The notes under the pieces were generated by a model. The model did not search any database, was not told where the DNA came from, and was given only the letters and a program-made list of their open reading frames with translations. A program made the position numbers and the translations under genes. Shown here one piece after another: positions 48,328 through 56,647 of a stretch of DNA of 64,000 nt. The first letter of the stretch is position 1. The number at the start of each line of letters is the position of its first letter. This DNA is from Weeksellaceae bacterium (GTDB lineage: Bacteria > Bacteroidota > Bacteroidia > Flavobacteriales > Weeksellaceae): contig JAKLPS010000004.1 in NCBI GenBank assembly GCA_022013695.1, positions 91,459 to 155,458 on the forward strand. The letters run 5' to 3'.

Positions 48328-49041
48328 ACGATAAAGATTCTACAATCTCTGGACAAAAAGAAATACAGGCAAAAATACAATTTGTTTTTAGTTGAAGGTA
48401 ATAAAATTATAAAAGAACTGCCCAAATCTGCCTACCAATTTGAAAAAATTTATTCGGTAGATCCAGATAATTTTGCTTATAAAACTGAGAAAATCGAACA
48501 AATATCGCCCGCAGAGCTAAAAAAAATAAGCTTTCTACAGCACCCCAAAGATTCTGTCGCGGTTTGCCAACTGCCAACGAACCAATGTTTGGAAAATGTT
48601 TTGATCCAGTTGATCCTCGATGGGATTCAGGATCCAGGCAATCTGGGAACGATAATCCGGTTAGCCGATTGGTTTGGAATAGAGCAGATCGTCTGCAGTG
48701 AGGACACAGTGGACGTTCACAATCCGAAAGTGATACAAGCCACGATGGGTTCATTTTTGCGGGTAAATGTTTTTTACACCCATTTGGAAGATTATCTCAA
48801 AGATTATCCGTTTCCTATTTTTGGTACGGATATGATGGGAGAAAGCGTTTACAAAGTGGCTTTTCCAGAACAATTCTCTTTGGTACTAGGCAATGAAGGA
48901 AACGGAATAAGACCTTCCACAGAAGATCTTATTAATCAAATGATTAGCATTCCCAGATTCGGGAACAATCAATGCACCGAAAGCCTGAATGTCTCTATGT
49001 CAGCAGGAATTATACTAGGAGAGATTTTTTCCAAAATGTAA
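48313..49041 (+). CDS. SpoU/TrmH-type RNA 2'-O-methyltransferase
   Basis: The 242-residue protein is a SPOUT methyltransferase with an N-terminal substrate-binding domain (KKYRQKYNLFLVEGNK) and the SpoU core motifs: LDGIQDPGNLGTIIRLADW (motif 1), LVLGNEGNGI (motif 2) and SLNVSMSAGIILGE (motif 3). It methylates a ribose 2'-OH in rRNA or tRNA; the target is not determinable. The frame could start at 48286, but the promoter at 48267-48297 supports the Met at 48313 (MLTAHTIKIL), as in homologues. The divergent tamL start lies within its first codons. Confidence 0.9.
   Translation: MLTAHTIKILQSLDKKKYRQKYNLFLVEGNKIIKELPKSAYQFEKIYSVDPDNFAYKTEKIEQISPAELKKISFLQHPKDSVAVCQLPTNQCLENVLIQLILDGIQDPGNLGTIIRLADWFGIEQIVCSEDTVDVHNPKVIQATMGSFLRVNVFYTHLEDYLKDYPFPIFGTDMMGESVYKVAFPEQFSLVLGNEGNGIRPSTEDLINQMISIPRFGNNQCTESLNVSMSAGIILGEIFSKM
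48370..48377 (-). promoter_or_regulatory. -7 promoter box of tamL, inside the methyltransferase gene
   Basis: The minus strand reads TATTTTTG, a full -7 match, 43 bp before the tamL start. The -33 region is not convincing. Confidence 0.35.
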
Positions 49042-49075
49042 TTATTCCCAATACTTATGTCGAGGATTTTAAATT

Positions 49076-49570
49076 TTAGATCAATTTTTCCATACTGGAT
49101 GTGGTTTTATTTTTTTGGTATTCGTCCAGTTTTTTTCTGATAAATCGCAGCGCATACGGCGCAAGATAAACCAAGGCGAGGCCTAATAATTTTCTTTTCC
49201 AATTTTTATTCATCACACTTTTTTTTGCAAAGTTACTTACAAGAGCTACGGTTCCCATTTTGACAGCCGTCTCCAGCAAGCCAGATTTCACCCCATCATT
49301 GGCCAAATTTAGAACATTTTTTTTACAAGCCTTTTCTTTTATTTCAGACGAGATTTCTTTCATCAAATTTTGAGTATCCAAAGAAAGTGATTTTTCGCCT
49401 TCTTGATTTTCTGTTTCTTTCAAGAATTTATCTGTAAACCCGTGCGTAATCGCGCTTAGGCTTTCTTTTTTACTTTTGAAGCTCAGAAGATTTTCCAAAT
49501 CGATAATCTCTTGTTTCAGGAGTTTTTTCTCACTTCTCAGTTCATCAAGATTAGTATATTTTGTTGCCAT
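49076..49570 (-). CDS. Hypothetical protein in YtxH/holin-X cluster
   Basis: The 164-residue protein has an N-terminal coiled-coil (LRSEKKLLKQEIIDLENLL, about 10-28), a Lys/Glu-rich middle, a weakly hydrophobic stretch (LLGLALVYLAPYALRFI, about 128-144) and a charged C-terminal tail. The family was not recognised. It lies 3 bp downstream of the holin-X-like gene, which together with YtxH upstream points to a role at the cell envelope. Confidence 0.75.
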   Translation of the reverse strand: MATKYTNLDELRSEKKLLKQEIIDLENLLSFKSKKESLSAITHGFTDKFLKETENQEGEKSLSLDTQNLMKEISSEIKEKACKKNVLNLANDGVKSGLLETAVKMGTVALVSNFAKKSVMNKNWKRKLLGLALVYLAPYALRFIRKKLDEYQKNKTTSSMEKLI

Positions 49571-49573
49571 AGC

Positions 49574-49897
49574 TTAATGTTTTAAAAATTCGATCACTTT
49601 ATTGGCAACATATTTTACAATAAATTTCTTTAAAAGGAAAAGTACAAGCATCAGAACAAAATAAAAGCCAGCAACAATCAGGAATCCATATCCATCATTT
49701 CCTAAGGAGTGGCCAATCATAAAGGCAATCCCGACATTGAAAAGAATAATAAAAAAGGAAAATGCGATAACGACGATCGAAAGAAAAGTGACGATACCAG
49801 CTGACAAGGACGATTTTTCGGCCAACTGAATCTTGATGAGATCTATTCGCTTGGATGTGTAGTCTTTTATAATATCAATCATAGGATCTTGTATCAA
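49574..49897 (-). CDS. Holin-X superfamily (DUF1469-type) membrane protein
   Basis: The 107-residue protein has an amphipathic N-terminal helix (IIKDYTSKRIDLIKIQLAE) followed by two membrane helices at about 30-52 and 66-88. This matches the putative actinobacterial holin-X family, common in bacterial chromosomes beside YtxH genes and not a marker of phage. Role unknown, possibly membrane stress. A hypothetical protein gene follows after 3 bp. Confidence 0.8.
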   Translation of the reverse strand: MIQDPMIDIIKDYTSKRIDLIKIQLAEKSSLSAGIVTFLSIVVIAFSFFIILFNVGIAFMIGHSLGNDGYGFLIVAGFYFVLMLVLFLLKKFIVKYVANKVIEFLKH

Positions 49898-49917
49898 TAG
49901 ATGGACGTATTGCTTTA

Positions 49918-49950
49918 CAAAAAAAGGAATTTAGAAACTAAATCCCTTAT
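49918..49950 (-). terminator. Terminator after the YtxH gene
   Basis: On the minus strand GGGATTTAG and CTAAATTCC pair with one mismatch around TTT, followed by seven T. It partly separates YtxH from the holin-X gene. Confidence 0.75.
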
Positions 49951-49970
49951 AGAAAAGTAAAATCTGAAGG

Positions 49971-50348
49971 CTATTTCATAGCGTCTAACTCATTTTCTAC
50001 ATCTTTTATCACGTCGCTGGTTTTCGTAACTATTTGATCTTTGTATTTATCATAGCTTTCTTTCACTGTAGAAGCAACATTGTGAGCCGTATCTTTGAAA
50101 GTGGAAGACAAGTTATTGTACTTATCTTTTACATTTTCAGAAACTTCCGAGTATTTATCTTTCAAGACTTCCGTAGTTTTTCCATATTCATCAAGGGCTT
50201 TATCTTTCAGATCATTCGCTTTATCTCTGATTTTTTTTCTAGTTTCTGCACCCTCTTCTGGAGCATAAAGTAAACCTAAAATGACACCTGTTGCAGCTCC
50301 TGCTAGCAAGGCAGCTAATACCGCTGCTGAGTTTGATTTTTTAGACAT
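49971..50348 (-). CDS. YtxH domain protein
   Basis: The 125-residue protein has a Gly/Ala-rich membrane helix at about 8-28 (LAALLAGAATGVILGLLYAP) followed by PEEGAETRKKIRDKA, the YtxH signature. The rest is a long charged amphipathic helix with repeated Lys-Asp pairs, resembling LEA-like or apolipoprotein-like repeats. YtxH proteins are linked to general stress in other bacteria. It is the first of three adjacent envelope genes. Confidence 0.85.
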   Translation of the reverse strand: MSKKSNSAAVLAALLAGAATGVILGLLYAPEEGAETRKKIRDKANDLKDKALDEYGKTTEVLKDKYSEVSENVKDKYNNLSSTFKDTAHNVASTVKESYDKYKDQIVTKTSDVIKDVENELDAMK

Positions 50349-50445
50349 TGTTATAATATTTGAGTTAATTGTAAATGAAATTGTTGATATAAAATTACAA
50401 CTAAAATGCCAAAGAGACTAAATATTTCTTAAAATTTTGTTAAAA

Positions 50446-51117
50446 CTATATGATATATGACATAATTAGATTAATAGTTTGTTCTTTATTAAGGTTAGTA
50501 TTGTCTATCAAGATTGCATCGTCTGCCTGTTTCAACGGCGAAACTTCTCTTTCGCTATCGATTTTGTCTCTGGTATTCAGATTTTGTTTGACTGTTTCGA
50601 TATCCGTCTTTTCGCCTGCCGTTTGCAGCTCTACGAATCGTCTTTTGGCACGTTCATCGGGGCTGGCAGTCATAAAAAATTTGTAATCTGCGTTGGGCAG
50701 AACAACGGTACCAATATCTCTTCCGTCCATTATGACGCCACCTTGTTTCGCAATATTTCTTTGAGTTTCCAACAAAAAATTGCGCACTTCCGCTTCTTTT
50801 GCAACCTGACTCACATTGTCCGAAACCTGAGGAAACCTGATTTCTTTATTAATATTTTGACCGTTTAAAAATAATTGAAGTTCTCCATCTACATTCTGAA
50901 ACTCCAGTTTTATTATAGGAAGATTTTGCATTAATTTTTTGAAGTCCAATTTTTGATTTTCGTCCAGACAATTTTGAAGCGCAAAAAAGGTAATGCCGCG
51001 GTACAGCGCGCCAGTATCCAGATGGATGAGACCAAGGGTTTTGGCAATGACTTTGGAAATAGAACTTTTTCCTGTAGAAGAAAATCCGTCGATCGCAATA
51101 ACCGGTTTTTTTGTCAT
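50446..51117 (-). CDS. cmk: Cytidylate kinase
   Basis: Cmk phosphorylates CMP and dCMP to the diphosphates. The 223-residue protein has the P-loop GFSSTGKSS at 11-19, LDTGALYRGITF, the MDGRDIGTVVLPNAD segment and the RAKRRFVELQ lid arginines. Length is normal. It follows porQ by 97 bp on the same strand, the usual flavobacterial order. Confidence 0.95.
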   Translation of the reverse strand: MTKKPVIAIDGFSSTGKSSISKVIAKTLGLIHLDTGALYRGITFFALQNCLDENQKLDFKKLMQNLPIIKLEFQNVDGELQLFLNGQNINKEIRFPQVSDNVSQVAKEAEVRNFLLETQRNIAKQGGVIMDGRDIGTVVLPNADYKFFMTASPDERAKRRFVELQTAGEKTDIETVKQNLNTRDKIDSEREVSPLKQADDAILIDNTNLNKEQTINLIMSYII

Positions 51118-51214
51118 AGCACAAAATTAAAAAATTCTGAGATTTTGACCGTATGAAAATGATAATATTAAAGTTTTAAAATGAACGGCAACTCAAAAAT
51201 CTGGTTTCTCGCTG

Positions 51215-52213
51215 CTACCTCCTATTTCCTCCCAGTTCCACGAGATCCATCGTAAGACCCAGCATATTGACATTGGAAGCGTTGTGATACCGCATATGGG
51301 AATAATCGAATCGGAAAGACGAAATTTTGATACTCAAACCGGCAGACAATCCTGTGAAACTCCTTTGATCCAAAACCGCGAGCTCGCCGCCTCTCTTCAC
51401 ATTATATCCAAATCTTAGATTAAATGCCTCGCCAGGAAACAATTCTGCGCCGAAAGACAAATGATCCAAAACCTTTCTGCCAAATTTTGTTGGCTGTCCG
51501 TTGATATCAGTAGTGGCAGAAATATTGGGCTGTTGAAGGTCGTGCGCCGTAATTGTAATGGCAGCCGGGAACTCATCCAATATCTTGGTATAGCCCAAAT
51601 CCACTCGGAAAGGCAATTTCTCCTTCACACCATTATATGCTTCAATTTGATAACCAAAATTCCTGAAAACCAAGGAGAGCGTCTCATTAGTCTTATCAAA
51701 ATAATAAGTCACACCAGCGTTGGCAGTAACCGCTGAAGACGAGTAGGTATCGATTTTGGAAGTCACAAAATTCCCATTGACGCCAATGGTCCAGCTGTCC
51801 TCGAACTGATAGGCATAGCCAATTCCCACCGAAGCATCCATCGCCGAAAAATCCCCGTTGATGACGGAATTCTCGTCGGTTCTCGGTATAGATCCGTAAT
51901 CCATATATTTGGCGTTAAAGGACACTAAATGGCCAAATCCCAAATCGCGGACATAGCTGATGCTGCCGATTTTGGTGCCCGCTAAGTATGATGCATAATT
52001 TACCGACAGCATTTTGTCCATTTCCAGATTCATCAAGGCCGGATTGGCGGCAGTAAAGTTCACATCATAATCCCGAATTGAAATCGCATCTCCCAAAACA
52101 GCCTGCCTGGGAGACATAGGAATGTTGAGAAACTGGTAAACGGTGGTTCCCGTTTGAGAAAAAACCATATTGCAAATGATGATAAAAAAAAGAGGGTAAA
52201 ACTTCTTCAACAC
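51215..52213 (-). CDS. porQ: Type IX secretion system protein PorQ
   Basis: PorQ is an outer-membrane component of the T9SS, in the attachment complex with PorU, PorV and PorZ. The 332-residue protein has a signal peptide (IIICNMVFSQ, cleaved near 20), the conserved N-terminal SPRQAVLGDAIS and NPALMN segments and a beta-barrel pattern to the C-terminus (LTMDLVELGGN). It provides context for the two T9SS-sorted proteins at 657-1517 and 59776-60672. A strong promoter lies at 52229-52258. Confidence 0.92.
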   Translation of the reverse strand: MLKKFYPLFFIIICNMVFSQTGTTVYQFLNIPMSPRQAVLGDAISIRDYDVNFTAANPALMNLEMDKMLSVNYASYLAGTKIGSISYVRDLGFGHLVSFNAKYMDYGSIPRTDENSVINGDFSAMDASVGIGYAYQFEDSWTIGVNGNFVTSKIDTYSSSAVTANAGVTYYFDKTNETLSLVFRNFGYQIEAYNGVKEKLPFRVDLGYTKILDEFPAAITITAHDLQQPNISATTDINGQPTKFGRKVLDHLSFGAELFPGEAFNLRFGYNVKRGGELAVLDQRSFTGLSAGLSIKISSFRFDYSHMRYHNASNVNMLGLTMDLVELGGNRR

Positions 52214-52228
52214 TGTTTTTTAGCTGTG

Positions 52229-52258
52229 CAAAAATAATCTATTTTGAGGCTTACCAAA
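52229..52258 (-). promoter_or_regulatory. porQ promoter
   Basis: The minus strand has TTTG (52255-52258) 18 nt before TATTTTTG (52229-52236), both full matches. The transcript would start about 10 nt before the porQ start codon and probably includes cmk. Confidence 0.65.
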
Positions 52259-52395
52259 ATTTTCGCAGCACTATCTTTTTCATTAACGTAATTCTTTTCC
52301 TTTCATTATATTTGCACAGTCAAAAATCAAAATAAAAAAGTGGATATCAACGACTGATGGTTCATTTCAATGATAAAACTGTAATTAGAACGTTA

Positions 52396-53103
52396 ATGAA
52401 ATACAAAAGAATTCTTCTGAAACTGAGCGGCGAAGCATTGATGGGGCAGCGCCAATATGGCATCGATAACGAGAGACTGAAAGATTATGCTGTAGAAATC
52501 AAAAAAGTGGTCGATAAAGGCTGTGAGGTGGCCATTGTCATCGGTGGCGGAAATATTTTCAGAGGATTGGTAGGCGCCGCAACAGGAATGGACCGCGTGC
52601 AAGGCGACTATATGGGAATGCTCGCAACAGTGATCAACGGAATGGCGCTGCAAGGCGCTCTGGAAGATGCCGGAATCATTACAAGGTTGCAATCTGCCAT
52701 CGAAATGGACAAAGTAGCTGAACCATTTATCAAAAGAAAAGCAGTCCGCCATCTGGAAAAAGGAAGAGTTGTTATCTTCGGTGCGGGCACAGGAAATCCT
52801 TATTTCACCACAGATACGGCTGCAACGTTGCGGGCCATAGAAATCGATGCCGACGTGATCCTGAAAGGTACCCGCGTAGATGGCATCTACGACAGCGATC
52901 CGGAGAAAAATTCGGATGCGGTGAAGTTCAACAGCCTGTCTTTCGACGAAGTTTTCGAAAAAAACCTGAAAGTAATGGATATGACTGCCTTCACCCTAAG
53001 CCACGAAAACAAATTGCCGATTATCGTTTTTGATATGAATAAAGAAGGTAATCTGGAAAAATTGGTAAATGGTGAAATGGTTGGAACGCTCGTCAGCGTA
53101 TAA
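52396..53103 (+). CDS. pyrH: UMP kinase
   Basis: PyrH phosphorylates UMP to UDP. The 235-residue protein has the amino-acid-kinase fold: [14 protein letters not shown] at its start, [10 protein letters not shown], the [14 protein letters not shown] segment, [13 protein letters not shown] and DMNKEGNL. The frame opens at 52357, but homologues start at [12 protein letters not shown] and that Met is at 52396. It is divergent from porQ and precedes frr by 91 bp; the pair pyrH-frr is common. Confidence 0.95.
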   Translation: MKYKRILLKLSGEALMGQRQYGIDNERLKDYAVEIKKVVDKGCEVAIVIGGGNIFRGLVGAATGMDRVQGDYMGMLATVINGMALQGALEDAGIITRLQSAIEMDKVAEPFIKRKAVRHLEKGRVVIFGAGTGNPYFTTDTAATLRAIEIDADVILKGTRVDGIYDSDPEKNSDAVKFNSLSFDEVFEKNLKVMDMTAFTLSHENKLPIIVFDMNKEGNLEKLVNGEMVGTLVSV

Positions 53104-53194
53104 ATTAATTGTTAATCGTTAATTATTAATTAAAATTTATCTGTTGTCTTTTATGACTTAATAGATGTGTCAATTATCAAACTTTAAATATACA

Positions 53195-53749
53195 ATGGAA
53201 GAATTAGAACTCGTTGTAGCCTCCGCAAAGCAAGAGATGGATGCTGCAATCAAGCATTTGGATCATGCATTCCAAAAGATCAGAGCCGGCCGCGCTTCAA
53301 CATCGATGGTGCAGGACGTGATGGTCGAATATTACGGATCGCCAACACCAATTGGCCAAGTAGCCAACGTGTCGGTAGTAGATGCGATGACGCTCTCCAT
53401 CCAGCCTTGGGATCGGACCTCCATTGGTGCGATTGCAAAAGGCATCGTAAATTCTAATCTGGGATTTGCACCGTCCAACAATGGGGATGTCATCATTATC
53501 AACGTACCACCATTGACCGAGGAGCGCCGACGAGACCTTGCCAAGCAGGCCAAAAGCGAAACAGACCAGACGAAAATAGTCATCCGAAATGCGAGACAGG
53601 AAGCTAATAAAGAGCTGAGAAAACTCGAAGGCATCGCAGAAGATGTCATAAAAGGAGCCGAAAAAGACATCCAAGAGCTTACAGATACCTACGTGAAAAA
53701 ATGTGATGATAATTACAAAGTAAAAGAAGCTGAAATCTTAAAAGTTTAA
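53195..53749 (+). CDS. frr: Ribosome recycling factor
   Basis: RRF splits post-termination ribosomes together with EF-G. The 184-residue protein has the usual size and motifs: FQKIRAGRASTSMV near the N-terminus, VEYYGSPTPIGQVANVSV, NLGFAPSNNGDVI and PPLTEERRRDLAK. The frame opens ten codons earlier at 53165, but the MEELELVV start at 53195 fits homologues. It lies directly downstream of pyrH. Confidence 0.96.
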   Translation: MEELELVVASAKQEMDAAIKHLDHAFQKIRAGRASTSMVQDVMVEYYGSPTPIGQVANVSVVDAMTLSIQPWDRTSIGAIAKGIVNSNLGFAPSNNGDVIIINVPPLTEERRRDLAKQAKSETDQTKIVIRNARQEANKELRKLEGIAEDVIKGAEKDIQELTDTYVKKCDDNYKVKEAEILKV

Positions 53750-54048
53750 TTTTCTGCATTTTTTTAAAAATCATAGACCTCGTTTCAATCATTTTGAAGG
53801 GGTTTTTTTGAATGATTTTGAGGACTGCCTCACTATTTTCGATCAATATGTCTTAGTAAAAAACAGTCACCACAATAAATCAGGAAAAATCAAAAGGCTG
53901 TCCGAGAAAAACATTTAGTTTTTGTGAACTTAAAAAAGACGAGCTGGCAAGATATTTGTCACCTCAGTTGAAGGAAGAAGTGGGCGAATTTTGTTCGAGA
54001 TTCCGAAAACCGATGTTCCTTTCTCATTTTTAATAAAAAATTATTGAA
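53750..54048. other. Intergenic region between frr and the response regulator
   Basis: Besides the frr terminator this 299-bp stretch holds a plus-strand open stretch of 57 codons (53860-54030, stop TAA 54031-54033) with protein-like composition (CELKKDELARYLSPQ) but no start codon in the first two thirds. It may be the tail of a decayed gene. No RNA gene was seen. Confidence 0.3.
53776..53813 (+). terminator. Terminator after frr
   Basis: ACCTC and GGGGT-type arms pair around a hairpin (GTTTCAATCATTTTGAAG in the loop region) and are followed by seven T, about 25 bp after the frr stop. Confidence 0.65.
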
Positions 54049-54423
54049 ATGCCTAAAAAAATTATAGTCGTAGATGATAGTCCTGCCATTTTGGATTCTG
54101 TGAAGTTGATGCTCAATATGGAAGGCTTTGAAGTTGATAATTACGAAAAAGGTTCTGAAATGTTCGATGCCCTGAGCGCTTCTTCAAAACCCGACGTGAT
54201 TCTGATGGATATGTGGCTCTCGGGAGAAGATGGACGTGACATCTGCAAGATGATAAAGGCGCACCAAGATTTCAAGAGCATTCCCGTCGTCATAATGTCT
54301 GCCAGCCGAGGTTTGGGAGAGACTGCCATAGAGAGCGGTGCGATAGATTTTATCCCAAAACCATTTGATCTGGGCGAAATTGTAGAAAAAATCAGGTATT
54401 ATTCCGAGCAAGACCGCTCGTAA
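54049..54423 (+). CDS. Single-domain response regulator (CheY-like receiver)
   Basis: The 124-residue protein is a lone receiver domain: acidic pair D9/D10 (VVDDSP), phospho-acceptor D54 (ILMDMWLSG), conserved S84 (VVIMSAS) and K104 (FIPKPF). There is no output domain. Such proteins pass phosphate to or between partners, or act on motility or protein targets. No histidine kinase is adjacent, so its partner is unknown. A strong terminator follows. Confidence 0.92.
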   Translation: MPKKIIVVDDSPAILDSVKLMLNMEGFEVDNYEKGSEMFDALSASSKPDVILMDMWLSGEDGRDICKMIKAHQDFKSIPVVIMSASRGLGETAIESGAIDFIPKPFDLGEIVEKIRYYSEQDRS

Positions 54424-54432
54424 AACATATAT

Positions 54433-54467
54433 ACAAGCAGCGATGGATCATCATCCCGCTGCTTTTT
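54433..54467 (+). terminator. Terminator after the response regulator
   Basis: AGCAGCG and CGCTGCT form a perfect 7-bp stem, followed by seven T. It may also act for the convergent aldo/keto reductase. Confidence 0.85.
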
Positions 54468-54473
54468 TTGGTT

Positions 54474-55307
54474 TTAAAAATCCACCGTCAGAGGATTGAC
54501 TCCAGAAAAACCATTTTCTTTCAAGTTTTTAAGGGCTTTCATATCGTCTTCCGAAATTTCGAACCGGCTAAAATGCAAATTATTTTTGATATTCTCGGGA
54601 TTTTCAGATTTGGGCAAAACGACAACGCCCGACTGCAAACAAAACTGAATACAAAGAATCGCTGGCGAAACGCCATAATGACTAGCTATCGTTTTCAATT
54701 CCTCATCCTTCAAAAGTCTTCCGGAGCCTATCGGGCTCCACGCCTCTATCACGATGCCTTCTTCCCGACAAAAATCGACCGTTTCAGATTGTGTATAACC
54801 CGGATGAAATTCAATTTGATCTACGGCAGGTATTACTTCGGCGGTTTCCAAAAGAGCCTTTAGATGGGGAACAAGAAAATTGCTGACGCCAATGGATCTC
54901 ACAGTACCACATTTAGTCAATTTCTCCATCGCTTTCCACGTTTCTGCATTGATTTCTTTCCAGTTTGCGAACTGTTTTGCATTCGCTGGCCAATGGATCA
55001 AAAGCAAGTCAAGATAGTCCGTTTTCAATTTCTTGAGCGACTGCTCTACAGATTGCTTCACGCCAGCAGCACTTCGGTTGCTGTTCCAGATTTTTGTCGT
55101 GAGGTACAGTTTTTTTCTGTCGATGCCGGACGATTCAATTGCCTGTCCTATTTCTGACTCATTTCCGTAGATATCGGCCGTATCAATATGAGTGTAGCCA
55201 CTTGTCAAAGCTTCATTTACAGTTTTCTGAACCCCTTCAGTCGTCTGCCAAGTTCCGAATCCAATTTCCGGAATTTCGGTGCCATTATTAAGAATTACCT
55301 GTTTCAT
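54474..55307 (-). CDS. Aldo/keto reductase
   Basis: The 277-residue NADPH-dependent oxidoreductase has the AKR5-type tetrad: D42 and Y47 (HIDTADIYGNE), K72 (LTTKIWN) and H105 (LLLIHWP). The C-terminal cofactor segment VVLPKSENPENIKNN is present. It reduces carbonyls in small molecules; 2,5-diketogluconate or methylglyoxal reductase activity is common in close relatives, but the substrate is not known. It converges with the response regulator gene. Confidence 0.93.
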   Translation of the reverse strand: MKQVILNNGTEIPEIGFGTWQTTEGVQKTVNEALTSGYTHIDTADIYGNESEIGQAIESSGIDRKKLYLTTKIWNSNRSAAGVKQSVEQSLKKLKTDYLDLLLIHWPANAKQFANWKEINAETWKAMEKLTKCGTVRSIGVSNFLVPHLKALLETAEVIPAVDQIEFHPGYTQSETVDFCREEGIVIEAWSPIGSGRLLKDEELKTIASHYGVSPAILCIQFCLQSGVVVLPKSENPENIKNNLHFSRFEISEDDMKALKNLKENGFSGVNPLTVDF

Positions 55308-55434
55308 TTTTGTTCCGTTTTTTATTATTATTAACAGCTAAATTTACGCCAACCCAACTGATTTCGCTAATTAATTTATCTTTAAAAGTAACAAAAACGA
55401 AGCATTAATTTAAGATATTTTATACATTTGAAAA

Positions 55435-56160
55435 ATGGAAGAGATTGTTTTCGGATTATTAGGAAAAAATATATCCTATTCATTTTCTAAAAAATATTTT
55501 GAGGAAAAATTCAAGAAATTATTGCTAATAGATTATCGCTATGAGCTCTTCGACATTCCCGAAATCGAAGCCGTAAATCTATTATTAGAAACCCCAAATC
55601 TTAAGGGCTTGAATGTTACGATTCCGTACAAGCAAACGATCATTCCATTTTTGGACGAACTGAGTGATGAAGCAAAAAAGATTGGAGCCGTGAATTGCAT
55701 CAGCTTCCACAACGAAAAAAAAATTGGTTACAATACCGACGCTTTCGGCTTTGAAAAAACTTTGCTAATCCATAAAAAAGACCATCACCGAAAAGCCCTG
55801 ATCCTCGGCGATGGCGGCGCTGCAAAAGCGGTGAGATATATTTTGGACAAACATCATATCGAGCATACAACCGTTTCGAGAAAATCCGAAATTAATTTTG
55901 GAAACATTTCAGAAGAATTGGTTAAAAATTCCTTACTCATTATTCAGACTACCCCAGTTGGTACTTTCCCCAACGTCGAGGATTCGGTTCCGTTTCCTTT
56001 TGATGCCATTACAGATCGACATTACGTCATCGATTTGATTTACAATCCTTCCGAAACTGCTTTCCTCAGAAAATCAGCCGAAAAAGGCGCCACAACGCTC
56101 AATGGTTTTTATATGCTTGAACAACAAGCCGAAAAGGCCTGGGAAATCTGGAACAGTTGA
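55435..56160 (+). CDS. aroE: Shikimate dehydrogenase
   Basis: AroE reduces 3-dehydroshikimate to shikimate with NADPH. The 241-residue protein is slightly short for the family. It has the substrate loop SYSFSKKYF (where most AroE have SxSxSP), catalytic K66 (NVTIPYKQ) and D102 (GYNTDAFGF), the nucleotide loop GDGGAA at 125-130 and the C-terminal ARG-like FYMLEQQAEKAWEIW segment. It ends 1 bp before the convergent glycosylase gene. Confidence 0.94.
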   Translation: MEEIVFGLLGKNISYSFSKKYFEEKFKKLLLIDYRYELFDIPEIEAVNLLLETPNLKGLNVTIPYKQTIIPFLDELSDEAKKIGAVNCISFHNEKKIGYNTDAFGFEKTLLIHKKDHHRKALILGDGGAAKAVRYILDKHHIEHTTVSRKSEINFGNISEELVKNSLLIIQTTPVGTFPNVEDSVPFPFDAITDRHYVIDLIYNPSETAFLRKSAEKGATTLNGFYMLEQQAEKAWEIWNS

Positions 56161-56161
56161 T

Positions 56162-56647
56162 TTACAAATAATCTCGAATTACCCTCCAGCTTTCTAATTT
56201 CTCCTCAAACTTCACCGTATGAAGCGGACTTGTAGAAGGTAGAACTATCATTGGTAATCCGAAATCTTTGCCTACGATTTTGAGAAGGTTTTTGTAAGAT
56301 TTTTGTCCGTTGCAGAAAATCGTCTGGATATTGGGATGGTTTTCAATCAATTTTGGAATATTATTATCAATTTCATCCTTGATTTCAGTATCCCGACTAC
56401 CCTTTCGTTCGCAGCTTTCGATGACGTCCCAGAGTGCGATATGGTTTTCTTGAAGCAAATTGATTCTTGTTTCATAATCCTCCGAAAATTCTTTATTAAA
56501 AAGATAAAACATAATCTTCCAGAACTGATTTTGCGGAAAGGCATAATATTGCTGCATTTGCAAAGACTTTTTGCCTGGCATCGATCCCAGAATTAAGATC
56601 TTGGAATTTTCATCTGCAATTGGCGGAAAGGAACTGATTCTGGTCAT
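56162..56647 (-). CDS. DNA-deoxyinosine glycosylase (UDG superfamily)
   Basis: The 161-residue protein belongs to the uracil-DNA glycosylase superfamily, deoxyinosine-excising group: LILGSMPGKKSLQMQQYYAF, FPQNQFWKIMFYLF, ALWDVIESCERKGSRD, IFCNGQKSY and the final PSTSPLHTVKFEEK loop. It repairs deaminated adenine or related bases. The start at 56647 directly abuts the dacB stop, with no gap, so the two are probably coupled. It converges with aroE. Confidence 0.88.
   Translation of the reverse strand: MTRISSFPPIADENSKILILGSMPGKKSLQMQQYYAFPQNQFWKIMFYLFNKEFSEDYETRINLLQENHIALWDVIESCERKGSRDTEIKDEIDNNIPKLIENHPNIQTIFCNGQKSYKNLLKIVGKDFGLPMIVLPSTSPLHTVKFEEKLESWRVIRDYL

Noticed and set aside
49574..49897. 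Holin-like protein as a sign of prophage
   Set aside because: The holin-X family is chromosomal and the neighbours are housekeeping; no other phage gene is present.
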